From NCBI RefSeq assembly GCF_035918235.1, contig NZ_CP109485.1:2356001-2420000 (forward strand): 64,000 nt of DNA, read 5' to 3'. Below the pieces are notes generated by a model. The model saw only the letters and a list, made by a program, of their open reading frames with translations, ran no database searches and was not told the DNA's origin. This DNA comes from Streptomyces sp. NBC_01445 (GTDB taxonomy: Bacteria; Actinomycetota; Actinomycetes; Streptomycetales; Streptomycetaceae). Positions 56,991 through 64,000 of this stretch are shown one piece after another (positions within the stretch are counted from its first letter, which is position 1; each line of letters opens with the position of its first letter). The position numbers and the translations under genes were made by a program.

Positions 56991-58128
56991 GAGCCCCGCA
57001 GACCCACACGTACCACCCGCGGTGGGCGATGTTGTGGGACGCGTTGCAGTCCGCGTGCTCAACGAAGCCGCAGACCCGGCACGAGAAAACAGCCTGGGCA
57101 GGCCGGTTGCCGCGTGCGATGTGATGACACTTCGAGCATTCCTGGCTGGTGTACGCCGGATCGACGTGCACCACCGGCACCCCGGCCCGCTTCGCCTTGT
57201 AGACGATGAACGAGCCGAGTTGCGCGAAGGGCCAGGAGTGGAGCGTGGTGCGTTGGGGCTTTCTCAGCCGTGCCCGCTCGCGAATGCCCGTGAGTGTCTC
57301 CAGGGCGATCCCACGACCGGTGCGTTCAGCCTCCGCCACGATCCGCTTCGAAATCTTGTGGTTGATGTCCTTGGCGCGCCGGGCTTCCTTGCCCGCGTAC
57401 TTCTTCGCCCGCCGCTTGGCAGACTTGGTGTGCTTCTTCTGCAGCTTGGAACGCAGCTTGCGATCCTGTTCCCGCTTGCGGTTGATCCGACGCCCGCAGA
57501 GGCGCTCGCCATCGGAAGTGGCCGCGATGTTCACGATCCCCAGGTCGACGCCGAGGAACCCGGCCGGATGAGCGTTCAGATCCCCCTCGGGGATCTCGCA
57601 CGTGGCGATCAGGAACCACTTCCCGCCCTGGAACACCAGGTCGGACTCACCCTGGCGGTGCGCAGCCAGGACCTCCAGCTGCCCGGCCTGCCCGGTGAAC
57701 GCCACGTTCTTCAGCCGGCCGGCCGTGGTCCAGATCGACACGGTGCGTGCCTGGTGCTGCCAGGACAGCATCCGGTCGTCGTACGGCTGAGCCGCCTCGG
57801 ACCGGAAGACCACCGGCTTACCCGAGGCGCGGGCGTGCCGCTTCGTGCCGGGCCGCCCGTAACGTCCCGCCCGGAGGTTCGCCTTCAAGGTGGTGTAGGC
57901 GTCGCAGGTCTTCTTGATCGCGTGCTGGGCGGCCTGCGCGCCAAGTCCCCACCTGACCCGGATCTCGGCGTAGGTGTGCTTGCGGAGCTCCAGCGGACGT
58001 CGCGCCTCTTTCTCGAATGCGACGGACGCGGCCCAGGTGGCGGCCTCGTTGCAGGCGTGCAGGGTCGCCTCAAGTGCCGCCGCCTGTACGGGCGTCGGCA
58101 GCAGCTTCACCCGCACCACCAGCTTCAC
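56956..58128 (-). CDS. tnpB: TnpB RNA-guided nuclease, intact
   Basis: 390 residues from GTG 58128 (V-K-L-V-V-R-V-K-L-L). The N-terminal ~190 residues form the wedge/REC part. RuvC-I is L-G-V-D-L-G-I-V-N-I, followed by a lysine-rich helix (K-L-R-S-K-L-Q-K-K-H). RuvC-II is G-I-A-L-E-T-L-T-G-I, the zinc ribbon C-S-K-C-H-H and C-R-V-C-G-F, and RuvC-III H-A-D-C-N-A-S-H-N. The catalytic D-E-D set and zinc site are complete. TnpB cuts DNA next to its target motif under guidance of the right-end RNA, which favours retention of the element. Confidence 0.93.
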   Translation of the reverse strand: MKLVVRVKLLPTPVQAAALEATLHACNEAATWAASVAFEKEARRPLELRKHTYAEIRVRWGLGAQAAQHAIKKTCDAYTTLKANLRAGRYGRPGTKRHARASGKPVVFRSEAAQPYDDRMLSWQHQARTVSIWTTAGRLKNVAFTGQAGQLEVLAAHRQGESDLVFQGGKWFLIATCEIPEGDLNAHPAGFLGVDLGIVNIAATSDGERLCGRRINRKREQDRKLRSKLQKKHTKSAKRRAKKYAGKEARRAKDINHKISKRIVAEAERTGRGIALETLTGIRERARLRKPQRTTLHSWPFAQLGSFIVYKAKRAGVPVVHVDPAYTSQECSKCHHIARGNRPAQAVFSCRVCGFVEHADCNASHNIAHRGWYVWVCGAQSTAPELTLIA

Positions 58129-58489
58129 GATCAGCGAACCTATACACCTGGACGAAGACCCACCACACGTTCGCCCCACCTCACCCGAACGAGCGACACC
58201 CGCCCCAGCCCTGACCGCACACACCGCCGTAGCCCGGCTCCGCCGGAACGCCTCCCGGCCGCTCCGCGGCCGTCATGGCCTGCGGCACGTCACGGCGACG
58301 CTCCGCGTCACACCCCGTGGATGCGATTCCTCCCGGGCGTGAACGCCCGGGGCTCCTCGCAAGAATCCGCTGAACACCGGCAAGGTCGTCAGCGGCGGGG
58401 CCGCCTTCCCCGAACACGGCGGACTGTTCCGCATCGGACTCGACGAGGTAAGCGGCTGGTTCCTGGGCGAGATTCAGGTCCACGGCTAG

Positions 58490-58830
58490 GGACGGCCCGG
58501 TCCGCGCATCCGTCCCTGCGGGTAAGACAAGGCGTTGGATCGACAGGACGGCCGCGTCCTTGACGCGCTGAAGCAGCGACCATCGCTTGCACGTCCGGGC
58601 CTGATGCACTCGCCGCGTGTCAGTTCCTACCGTCCACGGACGCTCCAGGACTTCGGTGACCTACGGTCCGGCAAAGAGCGAGCACGGACTGGTGTCGGGC
58701 GATTCTCCATTGGCGCTTTTTGTGCGTGTTACGTGTGTTGGACCCGCGACTACCTGGGCGGCGGTCAGGGAGGCAAGGCCGGTAGTCGGCCCAATGTACT
58801 GCTTCGCCTGCCGGGGGCATTCGGTATGAC
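58490..58830. other. 341-bp spacer
   Basis: Follows the interrupted gvpU-like gene and precedes the DUF1206 gene, so it should hold the promoter of the latter. No gene or strong hairpin is visible. Confidence 0.3.
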
Positions 58831-59673
58831 ATGACTGGTGGAGCGGCAATGGCGCGCGGATGCGGGCAGGCCCGACGCGCGGCGAACAGCGCGGCGGTCG
58901 CGGCGGGAGCCCGGGCGGGCTTCGTCGCCCGCGGCGTCATCTACGTACTGATCGGCGTCCTCTCCTTGCGGATCGCCTTGGCCAGCAGCCGAGGCGGGCA
59001 GGCGGATCGGGGTGGCGCGATCGCCGAGATAGTCCACAGGCCCTTCGGCACCGTACTGCTGTGGCTGCTCGGAACAGGCCTGGCGGGGATGGCCTTGTGG
59101 CGGCTGGCCGAAGCGGCCGTCGGGCAGGCGGGGCCCGATGGCGGGGGTGCGAGTAAGAGGACGATGGCCACGGGCCGTTGCCTCTTCTACGGATTGGTCT
59201 CGTACTCCGTGCTGTCCTAGGCGGCCGGGGACAAGGGCAGTGGAAGCGGAATCTCTGACAGGAGTTCCCGGGACGTCACGGCGAAGGTACTGGAATGGCC
59301 CGGCGGGCAGCGGATCGTCGGAATCGCCGGCGCCGGAGTTGTCAGTGCCGGTGTGTGGATCGCTGTCAGGGCACTCATGCGCAAGTTCCAGAAGTGCCTG
59401 AGGATGTCCGAGATGTCCAAGAGGGTGCGTAAGACTGTGGGCTTCGTCGGGGTCTTCGGCGGTGCGGTCCCTGGCGTCGTCTTCGCTGCCGCGGGTACCT
59501 TCGCGATTGCGGCGGCCGTCCAGCACGAGCCTGGCAAAGCCAAGGGCATGGACAACACCCTGCGTTCCTTCGCCGACGTTCCGGCCGGTCGCTGGATGCT
59601 GGCGCTGATAGCGCTCGGTCTCACGGCCTTCGGTGTCTTCTCCTGGGCCAACGCCCGCTGGCGCAAGCTCTGA
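58831..59673 (+). pseudogene. DUF1206 membrane protein with an in-frame amber codon
   Basis: ATG 58831 (ATG 58849 is also possible) opens a protein with three DUF1206 repeats, each a pair of membrane helices: G-F-V-A-R-G-V-I-Y-V-L-I-G-V-L with L-L-W-L-L-G-T-G-L-A-G-M-A-L-W-R; V-G-I-A-G-A-G-V-V-S-A-G-V-W; and G-V-V-F-A-A-A-G-T-F-A-I-A with L-A-L-I-A-L-G-L-T-A-F-G-V-F. TAG at 59218-59220 follows V-S-Y-S-V-L-S, and the same frame continues without shift A-A-G-D-K-G-S-G to 59673. Without the amber codon it would be about 280 residues. It is a recent nonsense mutation, or less likely a readthrough. Confidence 0.8.
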
Positions 59674-59705
59674 CAGACGCGAACGCGGCACACCCGCTGC
59701 GCGAG

Positions 59706-59746
59706 GGCGGCGGGGGCGACGGACTCATCCCGTCGCCCCCGCCGCC
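59706..59746. terminator. Bidirectional hairpin terminator
   Basis: A perfect 17-bp stem (59706-59722 with 59730-59746) and a 7-base loop, centred between the convergent DUF1206 and kinase genes. Confidence 0.88.
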
Positions 59747-59768
59747 TTCCTGCGTTTGGTGCCTGGTG

Positions 59769-61340
59769 TCAGCGCAGCCACTGGTCCTGGTCAGCAGGCC
59801 GGTACAAGGTGACCGCCTTGGGTATCTTGTCGAGGACCAAGCGCCGGTAGGTGGCGTCCGTGACCTCGCCGTCGTAGGCGAAGTGCGGTTCGCCTTGCAG
59901 GACTTCCAAGTCCAGCCGACGCACCTGCGCTGTCGTCAGCACCCGGGAGTTGTGCAGAGTCCCGGTCAGGACGGCGAGGAGCAGCCGTGTGCGGGCCAGC
60001 GGGGTACCAGCCTCCACCGCACGGACATCGAGGAGCCCGTCGTCGAGCTGGGTGCGGTAGGTCGGGGCGAAACCGGCCGGGTGGTAGATGCCGTTACCCG
60101 CGAAGAGCAGCCATATGCTGCGGGGGCGGCCGTTGATGACCACTGAGAGCGGGGTGCCCGTGGCCAGGACCTTCGCCAGGCCCACGGCCAGCGCGGGCCA
60201 TTTACCGATGCGCTTCTCCATGCGTTCCCTGGCATGGACGAGTTCCGAGTACACCCCGATGCTGAACGTGTTGAGGAAGAGTTGCTGTTCTCCACCGCTC
60301 GGGAAGACGCCGGCCGAGTCGTCGGGTGAATCGTCCGGAGCACCCGTCTCGTGGCGCGTGCGGGGGCTCTTGGGCGACGATGCCCGGCCCACGTCGGCGG
60401 TGACCGCGTCGCCTGCCCGAATCGCGCGGGCCACGTCCTCCAGCGTCTGATTGCCAAGGTCCACAGCGAAATGGTTGAACGTGCCACCAGGGAAGACAGC
60501 CAGCGGAACGTGATGGCGGGCCGCCGTCGCACTGCCCGCGTTGACGGTGCCGTCCCCACCACACACTCCCAGCGCACCACCGTCGGCGACGGCGCGCATC
60601 GCCGCTTCGTCGAGCAGCGCTACGAGGTCGTCGCCTGGCTCGAATATGGTGATCGCGGCCTCGGGAAGCATGGTGCGCAGAGTCTCGGCGGTGTCCTGGC
60701 TCCAGGAGATGCCCGACGACGGATTGACCACCAGATGCAGACCCTTGCCGGCCACGAGCGCCGGAGCCGGCCTGCGGGGAGGAGCTGCGGCGGCCGCGGC
60801 CTCCGGCTTCACCGGCCACCAGCGGCAGGTGAGCAATGCGGCACCCATGCCTACGATGACACCGACTGCCGCGCGGCCTCGGTGGTCGAGGCCCTCACGG
60901 CCGCGTACGTAGGTCAGTCCTGCGGCGAACGGCAGCACCGCGAGCCCGTAGCGTGGCGACTCCAGAACAACCCCGGACGCGAAAGCGGCGGCCGACGTCA
61001 TCGGACTTGAGGGCAGGGAAACGGTGCTCGGGCGGGGAAAGACCCCAGGGAGCGCGTCCAGGACAGGGCGCGTGCTTCGGGCAGCTGGTTTGGCCAGCGC
61101 GCGATCGATCGCCACGACGATCGCCACGGAGCCAATGCCGCGCAGCGCGGCCCTGCGGGCACTCCTGCCACCTGACATCCCGAGTACGGTAGCGGCGGCC
61201 AGCCACACCGCATCGTGCCCCGCAACGCTGCGCAGCAGGTCCGTCGCCGAGTTCCCCCTCACACCACGACTCCTGGCAAGGGCCCCGGCCAACCGGCCTC
61301 CCGTTCCGGGTATCTTCCACAGCCGTCCAGGTCGCCTCAT
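59769..61340 (-). CDS. Bifunctional PAP2 phosphatase / diacylglycerol kinase family protein
   Basis: 523 residues from ATG 61340 (GTG 61361 is possible). The N-terminal ~190 residues form a PAP2-like membrane domain with several helices, K-P-A-A-R-S-T-R-P as the first motif, then P-S-S-P-M-T-S-A where P-S-G-H is expected. The C-terminal ~310 residues are a diacylglycerol/lipid kinase: L-V-V-N-P-S-S-G, G-V-C-G-G-D-G-T-V-N-A, V-F-P-G-G-T-F-N-H-F-A, N-T-F-S-I-G-V-Y, then D-D-G-L-L-D-V-R. Membrane lipid turnover is the likely role. The kinase looks intact; the phosphatase part may have lost activity. Confidence 0.88.
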   Translation of the reverse strand: MRRPGRLWKIPGTGGRLAGALARSRGVRGNSATDLLRSVAGHDAVWLAAATVLGMSGGRSARRAALRGIGSVAIVVAIDRALAKPAARSTRPVLDALPGVFPRPSTVSLPSSPMTSAAAFASGVVLESPRYGLAVLPFAAGLTYVRGREGLDHRGRAAVGVIVGMGAALLTCRWWPVKPEAAAAAAPPRRPAPALVAGKGLHLVVNPSSGISWSQDTAETLRTMLPEAAITIFEPGDDLVALLDEAAMRAVADGGALGVCGGDGTVNAGSATAARHHVPLAVFPGGTFNHFAVDLGNQTLEDVARAIRAGDAVTADVGRASSPKSPRTRHETGAPDDSPDDSAGVFPSGGEQQLFLNTFSIGVYSELVHARERMEKRIGKWPALAVGLAKVLATGTPLSVVINGRPRSIWLLFAGNGIYHPAGFAPTYRTQLDDGLLDVRAVEAGTPLARTRLLLAVLTGTLHNSRVLTTAQVRRLDLEVLQGEPHFAYDGEVTDATYRRLVLDKIPKAVTLYRPADQDQWLR

Positions 61341-61620
61341 GCGCTCGCTACACCTCTGCACCTAGGGTCCGCTGCGCGCGACCGGACCGGACCGCAGCGC
61401 CGCCTCACCCTATCGGCGACTGACTCGACCGCTCTGCGCCGGATGCTGCGCGAGGGCGAGGTCTTCAACACCGACGCGGACGGCTGACGCCCTTGTGGGG
61501 CCTGCCGGTTCTGGGACCCATCCGGTGTCGGTACTGGCCGAGTCCGGCCGGCCCAGCGCTGACGGTGCAACCGCGAACAGTGCGCGATGCGCGCGAGCGG
61601 ATCACGCTGGATGACGAGGA

Positions 61621-62532
61621 TCAGTCGTCGGCGAGCATGCCGGTCCGTAGTTTGGCGAGTGTGCGGGTCAGGAGGCGGGAGACTTGCATCTGGGAGACGC
61701 CGAGCACCTCGCCGATCTGGCTCTGGGTCATCTCCTGCCCGAACCGCATCTCGATGATGTGGCGCTCCCGGTCGGTAAGGCGGCCCAGAAGAGGTTGCAG
61801 GCAGTGCAAGTCCTCGACGGTCTCCATGCCGGGGTCGGGTTCACCGATGGAGTCGGCCACCGTACGGCCCTGGATCTGGGCCTGTCCCGCCTCGCCGGCG
61901 TCGGCGGGCATGTCCAGCGAGCCGGCGGTATAGCCGTTCGCGGCGACGACGCCCTCGATGACCTCGTCCTCGCTCAGTTCCATGTGCTCGGCGACTTCCT
62001 TGACCGTGGGGTCACGGTCAAGGACGGCTGCGAGTTCTTCCTTGGCCTTGGCGATGTCGACCCGCAGCTCCTGGAGCCGCCGGGGCACGTGGACCGCCCA
62101 GGTCGTGTCGCGGAAGTACCGCTTGATCTCACCGACGACGTACGGAATGGCGAAGGTGGAGAACTCGACCTCTCTGGACAGGTCGAACCGGTCGATCGCC
62201 TTGATCAGACCGATGGTTCCGACCTGGACGATGTCCTCCATGTCACGGTCGCCACGGTTCATGAACCGGCGCCCGGCGAATCGTACGAGCGACAGGTTCA
62301 TCTCAATGAGTGTGTTCCGGGCGTACTGATGCTCGCGGGTGCCCTCTTCCAGGAGCTGAAGCTGGTCGAAGAACAGCTTCGACAGTTTCCGCGCGTCCTT
62401 CGGAGCGACCTTCCCTGCATCCTCGATCCAGGGCAGCTCACCGACATCGGCCTGCGTCTCCAGCTGTGCCGATGCCAACGCCTGGACGTGCATCGTGCCC
62501 TCCGCGTCCCTCGCCTGCGACTGGACTGTCAT
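61621..62532 (-). CDS. SigB/SigF/SigG-family RNA polymerase sigma factor
   Basis: 303 residues from ATG 62532, with GGGAG upstream (ATG 62577 adds 15 residues). Region 2: N-L-S-L-V-R-F-A-G-R-R-F and E-D-I-V-Q-V-G-T-I-G-L-I-K-A-I-D-R-F-D, with V-E-F-S-T-F-A-I-P-Y-V-V-G-E-I-K-R. Region 3: H-V-P-R-R-L-Q-E-L. Region 4: R-E-R-H-I-I-E-M-R-F-G-Q-E-M-T-Q-S-Q-I-G. This is the stress/development sigma branch with nine or more members in Streptomyces. An RsbW-like kinase is encoded 0.6 kb upstream and is a candidate anti-sigma factor. Confidence 0.95.
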   Translation of the reverse strand: MTVQSQARDAEGTMHVQALASAQLETQADVGELPWIEDAGKVAPKDARKLSKLFFDQLQLLEEGTREHQYARNTLIEMNLSLVRFAGRRFMNRGDRDMEDIVQVGTIGLIKAIDRFDLSREVEFSTFAIPYVVGEIKRYFRDTTWAVHVPRRLQELRVDIAKAKEELAAVLDRDPTVKEVAEHMELSEDEVIEGVVAANGYTAGSLDMPADAGEAGQAQIQGRTVADSIGEPDPGMETVEDLHCLQPLLGRLTDRERHIIEMRFGQEMTQSQIGEVLGVSQMQVSRLLTRTLAKLRTGMLADD

Positions 62533-62656
62533 GATCACACTCCCGGATCGGTTCGAGCCCACCACCTGCCCGGACATGACGTCACCATGCGTTCCTACTG
62601 CATGAGTTTTGCCTCATACGCAGGTCGGCGGGTTCCTGGCTGTGATCGACCAGTAG

Positions 62657-63037
62657 TCAGCGGGGGCTGGTCTGGGCCGGAACGATCGAGCTCTGGATGC
62701 GATATCCCCCTGTGTCCAGCGTCGGGTCGGGCTCCAGTGTGACTGTCACCGGTCCGGCGAAGACGTAGCTGTGCGCTGCGGCGTGATCCTTCACCTTCGT
62801 GGCCAAGACCGGCCCCAACTTATGTGCATGAGAGCCGAGTTCACGATGACTCTCCTGAGGGAGCACGACGGTGAAGGCGTTGGGAACGAGAGTGCGTCCG
62901 CGTCCCAGAATCATGATGTTGTCGTCGCATTCACGCCGGAGCGTCGACACGACCTCCACGCTCTCCCGCTTGGGCCGGAAGACCCGGTCCACCAGGTCTG
63001 TGGCCCACTTCTCCATCACTTTTTCGACATTGCTCAT
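62657..63037 (-). CDS. DUF3662 (FhaA N-terminal domain-like) protein
   Basis: 126 residues from ATG 63037 with GGAAAG upstream. It matches the DUF3662 domain found N-terminal to FHA in FhaA: K-V-M-E-K-W-A-T-D-L-V-D-R-V-F, L-R-R-E-C-D-D-N, V-P-N-A-F-T-V-V-L-P, and T-G-G-Y-R-I-Q-S. The FHA domain is absent, so this is a stand-alone form. FhaA links Ser/Thr kinases to cell-wall and division control; the role of the solo domain is unknown. It lies between the sigma factor and the RsbW-like gene on the same strand. Confidence 0.85.
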   Translation of the reverse strand: MSNVEKVMEKWATDLVDRVFRPKRESVEVVSTLRRECDDNIMILGRGRTLVPNAFTVVLPQESHRELGSHAHKLGPVLATKVKDHAAAHSYVFAGPVTVTLEPDPTLDTGGYRIQSSIVPAQTSPR

Positions 63038-63135
63038 CTTTCCCATCGCCGATGGCTGCCCGACCTCATCCGGATCATGTGCGGCCATAAGGGTTGCGCT
63101 GCGGAGTGGGCCTGAGGGCGGTCCGGTGCCGGCCG

Positions 63136-63552
63136 TCAGCGATCGAGGACAGCGCTGATGACCTTGCCGCCGTTGTGGGAGGGACGCACGGTGACGGTGC
63201 GCGCGAGCATCCGAATCAGGGGCCAGCCGAACCCGCCCTCGCAGCCGTCGAGGTCAGGGGGCCGTTCACGCGGGAGCGCGGGGCAGGGATCGCGCACGGC
63301 GATCTCCACGACGTCACGATCCGCGGCCAGATGAAGTCCGGTCACGCCTCCTGCGTGCCGGAACGCGTTCGCGACGAGTTCAGAGACCACGACAACAGCG
63401 TTCTCGACCCTCTCCTGAGAGGGAGCGGGGATCAGGCCGGAGAAGAACTCATGCGTAGCATGACGCGCTTGAGCCGCTGTGATCGGACGTGGTACCGGCC
63501 GTTGGCTGTCGTCGGACCCACGCTCCCCGGTCTCCCATGGCTGCTGACTCAT
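63136..63552 (-). CDS. RsbW-like anti-sigma histidine kinase-type ATPase
   Basis: 138 residues from ATG 63552; a longer frame upstream is antisense-like proline/arginine-rich sequence. The GHKL ATPase motifs are present: N-box V-S-E-L-V-A-N-A-F-R-H-A, G1-like V-R-D-P-C-P-A, G2 E-G-G-F-G-W-P-L-I-R-M-L. Such proteins phosphorylate anti-anti-sigma factors and sequester SigB/F-type sigma factors. The SigF-like gene 0.6 kb downstream is the natural partner, by position only. Confidence 0.88.
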   Translation of the reverse strand: MSQQPWETGERGSDDSQRPVPRPITAAQARHATHEFFSGLIPAPSQERVENAVVVVSELVANAFRHAGGVTGLHLAADRDVVEIAVRDPCPALPRERPPDLDGCEGGFGWPLIRMLARTVTVRPSHNGGKVISAVLDR

Positions 63553-63827
63553 GCCCGAACCCCCGTGGTGAAGAAGCTGATCTGACAGCACCGGTCCTTC
63601 TGCCCCCACTTGACGACGGTTAACGTCGGCGCTGTTCCTGTTGCGGACTTCGGAACTCACCACGGAATCGCTCAGCTGGGCCACAGGCGGCCCGGGAGGG
63701 CCGCCATCGTGGGACCGGCGCGTCCTGGCGAGGCGGGCATCCCGCCTTCCAAGGAAGCCCTGTGCCCAGGCACCTCGAGGGGCGGCAGTCATCACGCGGC
63801 AGCAGCACATGCCGTGCGCCGCGTGCG

Positions 63828-64000
63828 TCACAAAAGCGCCGACCGCTCCAACGTGGCGTAGTAGTTGGCCACTTCGGTGAGGTAGGCGGGCTCGGTGGTC
63901 TGGCTGTCGAGGGTGAAGCGGGGCGCGGCCTTGATCTCGTCCCTGGTGTGAGTGACCGTCACGGTCTGGGCACCCGTATCGATGGCGACAACGATGCCGG
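63828..64000 (-). CDS. PRC-barrel domain protein (partial, continues beyond the window)
   Basis: The last 57 codons of a minus-strand gene ending at TGA 63828-63830: I-V-V-A-I-D-T-G-A-Q-T-V-T-V, A-A-P-R-F-T-L-D-S, then Y-L-T-E-V-A-N-Y-Y-A-T. This fits Streptomyces PRC-barrel proteins, often stress-induced and linked to SigB-type regulons. The start lies outside the window. Confidence 0.7.
   Translation of the reverse strand, partial: GIVVAIDTGAQTVTVTHTRDEIKAAPRFTLDSQTTEPAYLTEVANYYATLERSALL

Larger units (their letters stand above)
56877..58370 (-). mobile_element. IS605/IS1341-type TnpB element 2, intact
   Basis: 1494 bp without a TnpA gene. On the minus strand it begins GCGGATTCTTGCGAG next to target TTCA. 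It has a subterminal hairpin (58332-58351), then tnpB, then the right-end hairpin (56884-56904, 9-bp stem, GAA loop), and ends GTAGTTGA. The boundaries are fixed by the restored reading frame of the host gene. Movement would need a TnpA from elsewhere. Confidence 0.88.
53783..58489 (+). pseudogene. gvpU-like gene interrupted by two TnpB elements
   Basis: Three exonic pieces, 53783-53804, 56658-56876 and 58371-58489, join to exactly 360 bases and one open frame of 119 codons plus stop. The protein reads S-K-V-D-P-L-V-K-R-L, L-T-L-P-I-T-L-I-V-C-G-T-T-V-T-G, F-T-W-A-T-E, then F-L-H-V-N-T-G-K-V-V and L-D-E-V-S-G-W-F-L-G-E-I. It resembles the gas-vesicle accessory protein GvpU of Bacillus (I-x-G-x-x-I-S-G-T, H-F-I-H-L-K-N, V-D-G-F-F-L-G-K). 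No other gvp genes are present. The perfect in-frame joins confirm both element boundaries. Confidence 0.8.

Noticed and set aside
57022..58563. A 513-codon plus-strand open frame across the TnpB element
   Set aside because: It is antisense to the intact tnpB gene, low in recognisable motifs, and arises from high-GC third positions.

Overview
The window is high-GC actinobacterial DNA, almost certainly Streptomyces. GTG and TTG starts are frequent, and the gene families are typical of the genus: DUF5753-type XRE regulators with DUF6879 partners, DUF6233, DUF6415, DUF2637, ScoMcrA-like restriction, a SigB/F/G-type sigma factor and RsbU/RsbW-like proteins. Dense transposons, nested insertions and many gene fragments suggest an accessory region such as a chromosome arm or an integrated conjugative element. 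From about 58.8 kb onward it looks like ordinary chromosome. I saw no rRNA, CRISPR array or biosynthetic cluster.

Layout. 0.1-2.3 kb: an XRE regulator module ending in a strong hairpin. 2.2-7.1 kb: a collagen-like gene, then a minus-strand operon for a lysozyme-like (possibly type VII-secreted) protein, cut by an IS4-family element with an 8-bp target duplication. 7.3-9.6 kb: an IS3 remnant fused to an unknown domain, then fragments of glutamine synthetase and HxlR genes. 9.7-10.8 kb: a PAS-PP2C phosphatase. 11.1-21.3 kb: a probable defence island with a STAND NTPase and coupled small partner, a helicase-nuclease fusion, a PIN protein, an HNH nuclease and a Sel1/TPR protein. 21.7-24.0 kb: a toxin operon with a WXG100-like protein, an RNase A-like toxin and an immunity protein with a duplicated domain. 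24.1-27.2 kb: small zinc-ribbon, DUF6233 and secreted genes sharing an upstream motif. 27.4-31.8 kb: an IS4-type element nested in the terminal repeat of an IS3, which abuts a TnpB gene. 31.9-36.5 kb: HIT, PheC-like and small genes plus debris. 37.0-43.2 kb: a ScoMcrA-like type IV restriction enzyme, a methyltransferase-HNH pair and remnants. 43.3-46.8 kb: IS481, an IS3 inside a gene, and an IS5 remnant. 46.9-53.3 kb: SUKH-like, DUF2637 and lamin-tail proteins, an unusual tRNA-Gly, and fragments. 53.8-58.5 kb: one gvpU-like gene interrupted by two TnpB elements, the first of which carries an IS4-family copy. 58.8-64.0 kb: DUF1206, PAP2-diacylglycerol kinase, sigma factor, DUF3662, RsbW-like and PRC-barrel genes.

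The best candidates for new biology are four: the island at 11-21 kb; the small proteins sharing a glycine-rich V-Y-Q-A-type peptide; the TnpB elements, whose ends and target motif can be read exactly because the interrupted gene can be rebuilt in frame; and the non-canonical tRNA-Gly at 51.9 kb.
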